DNA from: Helicobacteraceae bacterium
GTDB taxonomy: Bacteria > Campylobacterota > Campylobacteria > Campylobacterales > SZUA-545
Direction of reading: 5' to 3'
Length of the DNA: 6,669 nucleotides
Assembly: GCA_011390075.1 (NCBI GenBank)
Contig: JAABTA010000052.1
Coordinates: 1 to 6,669 of the forward strand
The position numbers and the translations under genes are program-made. This document shows, in pieces, positions 1-6,372 of this stretch (position 1 is its first letter; every line of letters starts with the position of its first letter). The notes beneath the pieces are model-generated. The model did no database searches and was not told the DNA's origin. It was given only the letters and a program-made list of their open reading frames with translations.

Positions 1-1727
1 TCAAACTCGATTCCTTGCCCAATTCTATTGGGTCCTCCACCAATAATCAGGACTTTCTTTTGCTCGTCATCTTGCACTTGGGTTGTAATATCTGATACAG
101 GAGCTGTTGAGTAGAGGTAAGGAGTCAGCGCTGGAAATTCAGCAGCGCAGGTATCCACTTCGTTATAGATCAGCTCAACACCATTTAACTTTCTAGCGTT
201 GTAGATATCGCTTCCGCTAATCTCTAATGAATCCACTTCGTTGATAATATCAGCAATTCTTTTGTCTGCAAATCCCATGTTTTTAGCTTTACGGAGCCTT
301 TTTGGATCTTGCATAATTTCGTGATCGATGTTTTTTTCAAAATCAATAATCTCTTGTATCTCCCCCAGAAACCATGGATCTATTTTTGTAAGAGCGTAGA
401 CATCTTCTAGTGTGTATTCTCTTCTAAAAGCCTCTCCAATATAGAGCAGTCTTTTATCATTGGGGCGTCTAAGCTCTTTTTTGAGCAGATCTTCATCACA
501 CACTATTTTTTCAAAACCGTACAGTCCAGTTTCTAAGGAACAGAGCGCCTTTTGCAAAGACTCTTGAAAAGTAACACCAATAGCCATCGCTTCGCCTACT
601 GATTTCATACCAGTGGTTAAAGTGCTATCTGCTGTTGGGAATTTTTCAAAGGTAAATCTAGGCAGTTTGGTCACAATATAGTCAATAGCTGGCTCAAAAC
701 TCGCAGGAGTTCCTGTAATATCATTTTGGATCTCATCAAGGGTATAGCCAATGGCTAAAAGCGTTGCTACTTTGGCAATTGGATATCCTGTGGCTTTACT
801 AGCAAGAGCAGAAGATCTTGAAACTCTCGGGTTCATCTCAATGACTGTCATTCTTCCAGTCTCTGGACATACAGCAAACTGTACATTAGATCCGCCAGTA
901 TCCACCCCAATCTCTCGTAAAATTGCAAAGGAGTAATCACGCATAATCTGATACTCTTTATCTGTAAGCGTGAGCGCTGGAGCGATAGTAGCACTATCAC
1001 CTGTGTGCACTCCCATTGCATCAATATTTTCAATAGAACAGACAATAATGCAGTTATCAGCTTTGTCTCTGATAACTTCCATCTCGTACTCTTTCCAGCC
1101 TAAAAGTGACTCTTCGATTAAGATCTCTTTAATAGGGCTAGCATCAAGTCCTGATTGGGCAATATTTTTAAACTCATCAATATTATACGCCACACCACTA
1201 CCGCCACCTGCGAGTGTGTATGAGGCACGGATAATAACAGGAAAGCCTATCTCTTCTGCAGCTATAAGTGCTTCGTCCATGTTGTAAGCATATTTGCTTT
1301 GAGGAAGATCCATGCCAATCTCTATCATTGCCTCTTTAAAGGCTTGTCTATCTTCTCCCTTTTTAATAGCCTCTGGGTTGGCACCTAAAAATCTAATGCC
1401 ATCAAGCATACCCTTATCGTGCATACTCATTGCTACATTGAGTGCAGTTTGTCCCCCCATTGTTGGAAGCACTGCATCCACATTCTCTTCTTTGATAATT
1501 TTAGCAATAACATCTTCTGTAATTGGTTCAATGTAGGTTCTATCAGCAAACTCAGGATCTGTCATAATGGTTGCTGGATTAGAGTTGACAAGAACAACTC
1601 TATAGCCCTCTTTTTTAAGTGTTTTAGCCGCTTGCGTGCCAGAGTAGTCAAACTCACAAGCTTGACCAATAATAATAGGGCCGGAACCGATAAGTAAAAT
1701 TGTCTTTATTGAATCTATTTTGGGCAT
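1..1727 (-). CDS. carB: Carbamoyl-phosphate synthase large subunit, N-terminal 575 residues (3' end cut by window)
   Basis: CarB makes carbamoyl phosphate from bicarbonate, two ATP and ammonia channelled from the glutaminase subunit CarA, feeding arginine and pyrimidine synthesis in the cytoplasm. The visible part starts MPKIDSIKTILLIGSGP and carries the family N-terminal motif GQACEFDYSGTQA (about residues 21-33). The first ATP-grasp domain (carboxyphosphate synthesis) shows WKEYEMEVIRD with E213 and E215, and the metal-binding EMNPRVSRSSALASKATG with E297 and N299, matching E. coli E299 and N301. The oligomerisation region follows. The last visible residues, GGGPNRIGQGIEF, open the second synthetase half. 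Full-length proteins are about 1080 residues, so the carbamate-phosphorylating and allosteric domains lie outside. The ATG at 1727 has AGGA five bases upstream and matches the E. coli start. The reading frame is open throughout. carA is not adjacent; in Campylobacter, as I recall, carA and carB are also separate. The identification is secure. Confidence 0.98.
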   Translation of the reverse strand, partial: MPKIDSIKTILLIGSGPIIIGQACEFDYSGTQAAKTLKKEGYRVVLVNSNPATIMTDPEFADRTYIEPITEDVIAKIIKEENVDAVLPTMGGQTALNVAMSMHDKGMLDGIRFLGANPEAIKKGEDRQAFKEAMIEIGMDLPQSKYAYNMDEALIAAEEIGFPVIIRASYTLAGGGSGVAYNIDEFKNIAQSGLDASPIKEILIEESLLGWKEYEMEVIRDKADNCIIVCSIENIDAMGVHTGDSATIAPALTLTDKEYQIMRDYSFAILREIGVDTGGSNVQFAVCPETGRMTVIEMNPRVSRSSALASKATGYPIAKVATLLAIGYTLDEIQNDITGTPASFEPAIDYIVTKLPRFTFEKFPTADSTLTTGMKSVGEAMAIGVTFQESLQKALCSLETGLYGFEKIVCDEDLLKKELRRPNDKRLLYIGEAFRREYTLEDVYALTKIDPWFLGEIQEIIDFEKNIDHEIMQDPKRLRKAKNMGFADKRIADIINEVDSLEISGSDIYNARKLNGVELIYNEVDTCAAEFPALTPYLYSTAPVSDITTQVQDDEQKKVLIIGGGPNRIGQGIEF

Positions 1728-1731
1728 AAAA

Positions 1732-1736
1732 ATCCT
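1732..1736 (-). promoter_or_regulatory. Ribosome binding site of carB
   Basis: On the minus strand the sequence AGGAT ends at the T-run directly before the carB ATG. The AGGA core is five bases from the start codon, a workable Shine-Dalgarno distance, and it supports the ATG at 1727 as the start. Confidence 0.7.
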
Positions 1737-1742
1737 ATGGTA

Positions 1743-1768
1743 AAAATTTGGGAATTTTAGCAAATTTT
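1743..1768. repeat. Perfect 8-bp inverted repeat around the carB -10 box
   Basis: AAAATTTG at 1743-1750 and CAAATTTT at 1761-1768 are exact reverse complements separated by 10 bases. The spacer contains the TAAAAT box of the predicted carB promoter. The arms are AT-rich and there is no GC stem, so a terminator for the upstream gene is unlikely. A binding site for a dimeric regulator is the more natural reading, though A+T-rich DNA yields such repeats by chance fairly often. Confidence 0.5.
1754..1762 (-). promoter_or_regulatory. Predicted extended -10 promoter of carB
   Basis: The minus strand reads TGC followed by TAAAAT, an extended -10 element one mismatch from TATAAT. It lies in the gap between the response regulator stop (1793) and the carB start (1727). 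No convincing -35 hexamer is seen, which is usual for vegetative promoters in Campylobacterota. Transcription would begin near 1747, giving a leader of about 20 bases that contains the AGGAT ribosome binding site. The box sits in the spacer of an inverted repeat (1743-1768), so an operator here is plausible. This is a prediction from sequence only. Confidence 0.55.
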
Positions 1769-1792
1769 CGTTGAAGATCTATGAAGAAAGGA

Positions 1793-2470
1793 TTATCGCA
1801 ATCTGTAGCCAACCCCTCTAACGGAGTGAATAATATCAACCTCCATTTTATCTCTTATTCTTTTCACTAAATTTCGTACACTTGTCATATCCACCTCATC
1901 ACTGCCCCACACATAACTAAAGATCTTGTAAAAGGGAACTGTACTGCCATAGTTAAAGACCAAAATATCGATAAATTTTTTCTCATTGCTTGTAAAATCA
2001 AACAGTTTTCCGTTTTTGTAGATAAGATTATTGCTCAGATTATACTGATAGCCTCCATCAAATTTGATCACATTCTCATGGGATTTTTTGTCTGCTAAAT
2101 TCTTGAGTTTTTTTTCTGCTAAAGAGAGGGTCACCTCGATATCTTTATGTTTATAGGGCTTTACAAGAAAAGCAAGGGGTTCACTATCACCTGCTAGATC
2201 TAAAATCTCTGCCTCAGTATATCCCGAGATAAATACAGAGGAGATACCATATTCTTTTTTCATCTCCAGAGCTAGCACAGTGCCGTCTTTATCCCCTTCT
2301 ATATCAATATCCATTAATATAAGGTTTGGCTTCTCCTCTTTTGCAACAATAGTGTAGAGTTCTTCTGCTCCTATAGCACGACCAACCACTCTATATCCAA
2401 GCTTTGTAACAACTCCTGCGAGCTTCTCTGCTATTATATCTTCGTTCTCCACAATTGCAATCTTTAGCAT
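1793..2470 (-). CDS. Two-domain response regulator, receiver plus OmpR-type winged helix (no kinase in window)
   Basis: This 225-residue protein is a phosphorylation-dependent transcription regulator. The N-terminal receiver (about 1-120) shows acidic-pocket residue E8 in VENED, phospho-acceptor D54 in LILMDIDIEGDKDG, the switch serine S82 in FISGY, and K104 before P105 in FLVKPY. The partner acidic residue, usually Asp, is N9. The C-terminal domain (about 134-225) is a Trans_reg_C winged helix with FTSNEKKFIDIL, YVWG, the recognition helix around TSVRNLVKRIRDKM (196-209) and the wing SVRGVGYRL (216-224). The receiver has the PLAFLVKPY style seen in stand-alone or kinase-associated receivers rather than the usual OmpR-family GADDYxxKPF, so the pairing is mixed. 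The ATG at 2470 has a good AAAGG site seven bases upstream. Gaps of 81 and 65 bases separate it from mreC and carB, unlike the overlapping genes upstream. I cannot name its kinase, targets or a gene symbol. Confidence 0.93.
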   Translation of the reverse strand: MLKIAIVENEDIIAEKLAGVVTKLGYRVVGRAIGAEELYTIVAKEEKPNLILMDIDIEGDKDGTVLALEMKKEYGISSVFISGYTEAEILDLAGDSEPLAFLVKPYKHKDIEVTLSLAEKKLKNLADKKSHENVIKFDGGYQYNLSNNLIYKNGKLFDFTSNEKKFIDILVFNYGSTVPFYKIFSYVWGSDEVDMTSVRNLVKRIRDKMEVDIIHSVRGVGYRLR

Positions 2471-2477
2471 TAAGCAA

Positions 2478-2482
2478 CCTTT
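2478..2482 (-). promoter_or_regulatory. Ribosome binding site of the response regulator
   Basis: AAAGG on the minus strand lies seven bases before the ATG at 2470. It is one of the clearer Shine-Dalgarno sites in the window and fixes the start codon. Confidence 0.75.
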
Positions 2483-2496
2483 ATCTACAACTCTTT

Positions 2497-2535
2497 TATG
2501 ATTTTTCTCTATATGATTTTACAACATTTATGATT
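2497..2535 (-). promoter_or_regulatory. Upstream region of the response regulator with three AATCATA direct repeats
   Basis: The 81-base gap between mreC and the regulator holds three same-direction copies of AATCATA (minus strand) at 2529-2535, 2512-2518 and 2497-2503, with offsets of 17 and 15 bases. The last two extend to the identical nonamer AAAATCATA (2512-2520 and 2497-2505). A possible -10 box, TAAAAT, is at 2516-2521, and TATAGA at 2508-2513 is an alternative. Direct repeats spaced by one to two helical turns are typical of tandem OmpR-family binding, so autoregulation is possible. The region is AT-rich, and both the promoter and operator roles are inference. Confidence 0.35.
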
Positions 2536-2551
2536 GATTTTTCTTGAGAGG

Positions 2552-3319
2552 CTATTTTGTCTTTGTGACCAAATGGAAAAAATCAGGTTTTAAAGCAGAA
2601 TACGCTGGTTCTATCTCGACCTCTTTAAAAATATTAAGATTTCTCACAGCTGTCACTTTTCCAACCTTGACCCCTTCAAAAAAGATATTATCAAGTCCCG
2701 ATGTAAACACCTCATCTCCTACTGCAATCTCTGCCCATGAGGGGATATATTTCACAACCATAAGATCTCTTCTTTTTCCCATGGCAATCCCAGGGTACTC
2801 TTTTGAGCCAACATATACAGCGTAGGAGCATTTGCTATCTCCATTTAAAAGTGCAAGGCTTTGGTCTCCATTGCTCTCAACTACGATGCCAGCAGCTGCG
2901 CCATTATAGATAAGTCCATACATCTTTGAGGCAGAAGCATTTGTATCAGCAAAATCGACCCAGATCTTGTTAAAATCTGGCAAAGAGGCATAAGCAATTG
3001 CTCGCACTGTTTCCACTTTTGGAACAGAGGAGTATTCATATTTTTTAAATTTTGAAAGATTAATCACTTCAGCAGCAAAGGTATCTAAAACAACATTATC
3101 CTCTTGGAGCTTTTTATTCTCTTTTTTAAGTCTGCGGATTGTATTGGCTTGGTAGAAATACTGTTCTGTAAAATCTGCAAAACTTTTTTGAGCTTCTTGA
3201 AATGAAGTTTTAAAGTAGTTAGTCATACTCAAAAGAGGAGTATGACTAAAAAAACCCATCTTAAATACTATAAAAGATGAAAAAATAATTATAATAAGAA
3301 GAACAAACTTCTTAATCAT
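2552..3319 (-). CDS. mreC: Rod shape-determining protein MreC
   Basis: MreC is a bitopic inner-membrane protein that links cytoplasmic MreB to the periplasmic elongation machinery. The 255-residue product has a short basic N-terminus (MIKKF), one transmembrane helix (about 6-20), a charged coiled coil around RRLKKENKKLQEDN (about 62-75), and a periplasmic beta domain with the family signature VGDEVFTSGLDNIFFEGVKVGKV (about 220-242). It is shorter than E. coli MreC (367 residues) because it lacks a long C-terminal tail. The ATG at 3319 overlaps the mreB stop by eight bases, implying translational coupling. An in-frame TTG at 3325 would add two residues (MP) and cannot be excluded, but neither start has a strong ribosome binding site. 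No mreD or other rod-complex gene follows in the window. Two inverted repeats lie within the first 100 bases of the gene. Confidence 0.95.
   Translation of the reverse strand: MIKKFVLLIIIIFSSFIVFKMGFFSHTPLLSMTNYFKTSFQEAQKSFADFTEQYFYQANTIRRLKKENKKLQEDNVVLDTFAAEVINLSKFKKYEYSSVPKVETVRAIAYASLPDFNKIWVDFADTNASASKMYGLIYNGAAAGIVVESNGDQSLALLNGDSKCSYAVYVGSKEYPGIAMGKRRDLMVVKYIPSWAEIAVGDEVFTSGLDNIFFEGVKVGKVTAVRNLNIFKEVEIEPAYSALKPDFFHLVTKTK
3219..3249. repeat. Perfect 12-bp inverted repeat inside mreC
   Basis: TTAGTCATACTC at 3219-3230 and GAGTATGACTAA at 3238-3249 are exact reverse complements with a 7-base loop. In the mreC mRNA they would form a 12-bp hairpin about 70 bases after the start codon, in codons for the segment just after the membrane helix (about residues 24-34, including SHTPLLSMT). 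On neither strand is the stem followed by a clear U-run. On the minus strand a T-run precedes it. It is therefore not a standard terminator. Confidence 0.85.
3295..3314 (-). repeat. Inverted repeat at the mreB stop and mreC start
   Basis: TAAGAAG at 3295-3301 and CTTCTTA at 3308-3314 are exact reverse complements with a 6-base loop. In the mRNA the stem begins at the mreB stop codon TAA and covers codons 2 to 8 of mreC, just after its ATG. It could modulate initiation at mreC. The stem is only 7 bp and AT-rich, and the lysine and leucine codons of a membrane anchor could create it by chance. Confidence 0.4.
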
Positions 3320-4346
3320 AGGCAATTTGCTGGAGAAGGTCTATCTCTTCTAAGACTCTTCCTGTTCCCTTAGCAACAGCTAAAAGAGGTTCATCTGCAA
3401 TATAGACAGGAAGCCTAATTGCATCTGAAAAATATTTATCAATACCCTTTAAAAGAGCGCCACCACCTGTTAAGGCAATACCATTTTCTACTATATCTCC
3501 AGCCAAATCTGGAGGCGTCACCTCTAAAACATCTTTTAAGGCTTCTAACATATCTTTTAGAACATCTTTTAACGCCTCTCTTGCGTCTTCTCCTGTAAAC
3601 TCAATAGTAGATAGAAATCCGCTCACTTGATCACGACCATTAACAAACATAGAGAGTCTCTCTTCTGGTAAAATTGCATTTCCAATACTTACTTTAATAT
3701 CTTCAGCGACTCTCTCACCAATAAGCAAGTTATATTTTCTTTTAACATAGTCAATAATCGCCATATCCATCTTATCCCCAGCCAGTCTAATAGATTTTGA
3801 GATTACCAAACCACCTAAAGAGACAACACCAATCTCAGTGGTACCACCACCAATATCAACAACTAAACTCCCTTTAGGCTCTTTCACAGGAAGCCCCGCA
3901 CCAATAGCTGCGGCCATTGGCTCTTCTACTAGAAATACCTCTCTAGCACCAGCGCTCATCGCTGACTCTTTAATGGCTTTACGCTCCACCTGTGTCACAC
4001 CGTAAGGCACACCAATAACAACTCGAGGACGGATAAAAGCTGAGCGATTATGCACCTTTTCAATAAAGTATCGAATCATTCTCTCTGTCATTTCAAAGTC
4101 TGCAATAACACCATCTTTCATAGGTCTAATAGCAATTATCGACCCTGGTGTTTTTCCAACCATATCTTTTGCATCTTGACCAACAGCTAAGATCTTACTG
4201 CCACCTCTGCCATCTTTTTGCACAGCAACAACAGAAGGTTCGTTAATTACAACACCTTTGCCCTTGACCATAACGATTGTATTTGCAGTACCTAAGTCTA
4301 TTGCAATATCGTTAGAAAATATACCAATAATTTTATCTAGAAACAT
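3312..4346 (-). CDS. mreB: Rod shape-determining protein MreB (bacterial actin)
   Basis: MreB forms membrane-associated ATP-dependent filaments that guide peptidoglycan insertion along the cell side wall. The 344-residue protein has a hydrophobic N-terminal segment (MFLDKIIGIF) likely to touch the membrane, the phosphate-1 motif DLGTANT (17-23), VFLVEEPMAAAIGAGLP (137-153), the phosphate-2 motif VVDIGGGTTEIG (162-173) and the adenosine motif GIALTGGGALLKGID (289-303). The length is normal for the family. It begins nine bases after the clpX stop, with an AGGTAGAG stretch overlapping that stop as a modest ribosome binding site, and it overlaps mreC. Helix residues 257-274 contain a near-duplicate EALKDVL separated by 11 residues. 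All actin-fold motifs are intact and no frameshift is seen. Confidence 0.98.
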   Translation of the reverse strand: MFLDKIIGIFSNDIAIDLGTANTIVMVKGKGVVINEPSVVAVQKDGRGGSKILAVGQDAKDMVGKTPGSIIAIRPMKDGVIADFEMTERMIRYFIEKVHNRSAFIRPRVVIGVPYGVTQVERKAIKESAMSAGAREVFLVEEPMAAAIGAGLPVKEPKGSLVVDIGGGTTEIGVVSLGGLVISKSIRLAGDKMDMAIIDYVKRKYNLLIGERVAEDIKVSIGNAILPEERLSMFVNGRDQVSGFLSTIEFTGEDAREALKDVLKDMLEALKDVLEVTPPDLAGDIVENGIALTGGGALLKGIDKYFSDAIRLPVYIADEPLLAVAKGTGRVLEEIDLLQQIAYD

Positions 4347-4355
4347 CTACTCTAC

Positions 4356-5579
4356 CTATGCGCTTTTTTTTGTTTTTTTCGATTTAATGTATACAGGTTT
4401 TTCATTGTTATTAACACAATCGCCACTAATAACCACCTCATATCCTTTAAGCTCGGGAAGCTCATACATTGTATCAAGCATAACCTGCTCCATAATAGAG
4501 CGAAGTCCTCTTGCACCTGTTTTTCTTTTGATACTAAGACTTGCAATTGCTTCTAATGCATCTTTTTCAATTGTAAGTTCAACATCATCTAGTTCAAAAA
4601 GTTTTTTATACTGTTTTTCCAGTGCATTTCTTGGCTCTGTTAGAATATGAACAAGATCCTCTGTTGTGAGCTCTTTAAGAGTCGTCACAATATGGAGTCT
4701 TCCTAAAAGCTCTGGAATCATTCCATAACTAATAAGGTCCTCTACCTCTAATCTCTCTAAAAGATTATCTCTATCATCTAGTTTTTCTTGGTTTTGATTA
4801 AATCCAAGCACATTTTTTCCAACTCTTCTAGCAATAATATCTTCGATGCCATCAAACGCTCCACCTGCAATAAAGAGGATATTTTTTGTATCAATTTGTG
4901 TAAAGTCTTGATTTGGGTGTTTTCTTCCACCTTTTGCAGAAATATTGACAGTGCTTCCCTCAATGATCTTTAAAAGGGCTTGTTGCACCCCCTCTCCACT
5001 AACATCTCTTGTGATCGATCGGTTTTCTCCAAGTCGTGAGATCTTATCAAGTTCGTCAATAAAAATAATGCCTCTTTGCGCCTTCTCTACATCGCCATCT
5101 GCTGATTGCAAAAGTTTTGTTAAGATATTTTCCACATCCTCACCAACATAACCAGCTTCTGTAAGGCTAGTTGCGTCTGTAATCGCAATGGGCACATCTA
5201 AAAATTTTGCCAAAGTTTGCGCCATAAGTGTCTTACCACTCCCTGTTGGCCCAATAAGTAACACATTGGATTTATCAATGGTTGTGTCCTCGCCCTCTTT
5301 TTGTTTAAATATTCTTTTATAATGGTTGTAAACACCAATAGAGAAAACCTTTTTTGCCCCCTCTTGGCCAATAACATACTCATCTAAAATAGATTTGAGA
5401 TACTTTGGACTAAAGTGTTCCATATCGAAATCAGGTTTTTCACTCTCATCATTCTCACCATTAATCATCTTATGGGCTGCATTAATACAGCTCTTACATA
5501 TATAGACATTCTCTCCAGCCAAGATTGGATTATCTTCTGTCTCCGCTGTGTGACAAAAACTACAATTTTTATTCTTCAT
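4356..5579 (-). CDS. clpX: ATP-dependent Clp protease ATP-binding subunit ClpX
   Basis: ClpX is an AAA+ hexameric unfoldase that recognises tagged or damaged proteins and threads them into the ClpP peptidase. The 407-residue protein has the N-terminal zinc-binding domain with C6, C9, C28 and C31, Walker A GPTGSGKT (110-117), the GYVG pore loop (143-146), Walker B IIFIDELDK (171-179), the RKH pore motif (219-221), an LGF tripeptide (258-260) in the position of the ClpP-docking IGF loop, and sensor-2 GARGLR (355-360). The tail is lysine-rich (KSKKTKKSA). The ATG at 5579 overlaps the lpxA stop by 11 bases, with AAGAG five bases upstream. clpP is not in the window. Placement between lpxA and mreB is the arrangement I recall from Campylobacter and Helicobacter. 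The set of motifs indicates a ClpP-competent enzyme. Confidence 0.98.
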   Translation of the reverse strand: MKNKNCSFCHTAETEDNPILAGENVYICKSCINAAHKMINGENDESEKPDFDMEHFSPKYLKSILDEYVIGQEGAKKVFSIGVYNHYKRIFKQKEGEDTTIDKSNVLLIGPTGSGKTLMAQTLAKFLDVPIAITDATSLTEAGYVGEDVENILTKLLQSADGDVEKAQRGIIFIDELDKISRLGENRSITRDVSGEGVQQALLKIIEGSTVNISAKGGRKHPNQDFTQIDTKNILFIAGGAFDGIEDIIARRVGKNVLGFNQNQEKLDDRDNLLERLEVEDLISYGMIPELLGRLHIVTTLKELTTEDLVHILTEPRNALEKQYKKLFELDDVELTIEKDALEAIASLSIKRKTGARGLRSIMEQVMLDTMYELPELKGYEVVISGDCVNNNEKPVYIKSKKTKKSA

Positions 5580-6372
5580 TATTACTCTTTTTTATATTTA
5601 CTAGGGGTATCCCTCTTTGAGAGGAAAGCACGAATTCGCATAACTCTTGTATAAGTGCATTATCGTTCTCTTTTAAAATATCTTTAGCCATTTCTTTTGG
5701 ACTCACAGAGCTTCTAAAAAGCTTTTTATAAACCGGTTTCAAGATATCTACAGCTTCTCTAGAGATACCTCGCCGTACTCCAACTGCATTGAGACCTCTT
5801 AGTTTTGCTCTATTGCCCTCTGTGATACAAAATGGCGGCGCATCTTGCGTTACAGCACTTCCTCCACCTATCATTGCAAAATTTCCAATACGACAAAACT
5901 GATGCACAGCACTCATAGCACCAATATTGGCTCTATCACCAATAACCACATGGCCACCAAAAACAGAGCTACTAGCAATAATAATATTGTTTCCAACACT
6001 ACAATCATGCCCAATATGCACACTTGACATAATGTAGTTATTACTGCCAACACTCGTCACACCATATCCTGTAACCTGACTGCCTCTATGGATCTCTAAG
6101 TTCTCTCTAAAGACATTATTATCGCCTATAATCACCTGAGTGGGCTCATTGTTATATGCAATAGATTGTGGCTTGGTGCCTATTGTGCTGTGTTGGCCTA
6201 TCTCGTTATTGTTGCCAATCGTTGTCTCTCCTATGATATAACTGCTATAACCTATAAAACAGTTATCACCAATTTTTACCTCTTTGCCAATAAAAACAAA
6301 GGGCTCTATTGTACAGTTTTTTCCAACTACGGCGCCATCTTCTATAATTGCTGTTGGATGGATATGTGCCAT
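5569..6372 (-). CDS. lpxA: Acyl-ACP--UDP-N-acetylglucosamine O-acyltransferase LpxA
   Basis: LpxA catalyses the first step of lipid A synthesis, transferring an (R)-3-hydroxyacyl chain from ACP to UDP-GlcNAc in the cytoplasm. The 267-residue protein (E. coli 262) begins with hexapeptide repeats forming a left-handed beta helix (about 1-185) and ends in a helical domain containing VRRGISREAVDILKPVY. Conserved residues align with E. coli: H119 and catalytic H122 in VHIGHDCSVGN (E. coli H122 and H125), H141 (H144), H157-Q158 in AVHQFC (H160-Q161) and R201 (R204). G170 matches the acyl-length ruler G173 of the C14-selective E. coli enzyme. It shares one base with the fabZ stop (TAATG), so it is probably translated by coupling, since no strong ribosome binding site precedes it. 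Some Campylobacterota acylate UDP-GlcNAc3N instead; the sequence alone does not settle which substrate is used here. Confidence 0.97.
   Translation of the reverse strand: MAHIHPTAIIEDGAVVGKNCTIEPFVFIGKEVKIGDNCFIGYSSYIIGETTIGNNNEIGQHSTIGTKPQSIAYNNEPTQVIIGDNNVFRENLEIHRGSQVTGYGVTSVGSNNYIMSSVHIGHDCSVGNNIIIASSSVFGGHVVIGDRANIGAMSAVHQFCRIGNFAMIGGGSAVTQDAPPFCITEGNRAKLRGLNAVGVRRGISREAVDILKPVYKKLFRSSVSPKEMAKDILKENDNALIQELCEFVLSSQRGIPLVNIKKSNNEE
5715..5765. repeat. Cluster of four perfect palindromes within lpxA
   Basis: Four self-complementary words follow one another: TAAAAAGCTTTTTA (5715-5728), AAACCGGTTT (5730-5739), AGATATCT (5742-5749) and TCTCTAGAGA (5756-5765). They lie in the lpxA coding sequence for residues of the C-terminal helical domain (ISREAVDILKPVYKKLFR). 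No regulatory function is known. The density was noticed after the fact and may be chance. Confidence 0.5.

Noticed and set aside
970..1287. Plus-strand open frame of 105 codons
   Set aside because: It is antisense to conserved ATP-grasp sequence of carB and is explained by that gene.
2471..2551. Terminator after mreC
   Set aside because: I see no GC-rich stem with a following U-run in this gap, so I cannot claim an intrinsic terminator, although termination by other means remains possible.
4258..4650. Plus-strand open frame of 130 codons
   Set aside because: It runs antisense to mreB and clpX, both intact with full family motifs. Its translation is low-complexity serine/leucine-rich and resembles no family I know.
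5612..5624. Small hairpin CCTCT-TTG-AGAGG near the lpxA 3' end as a terminator
   Set aside because: The stem is 5 bp, no U-run follows it on the minus-strand transcript, and clpX overlaps lpxA in the same direction, so termination here makes no sense.
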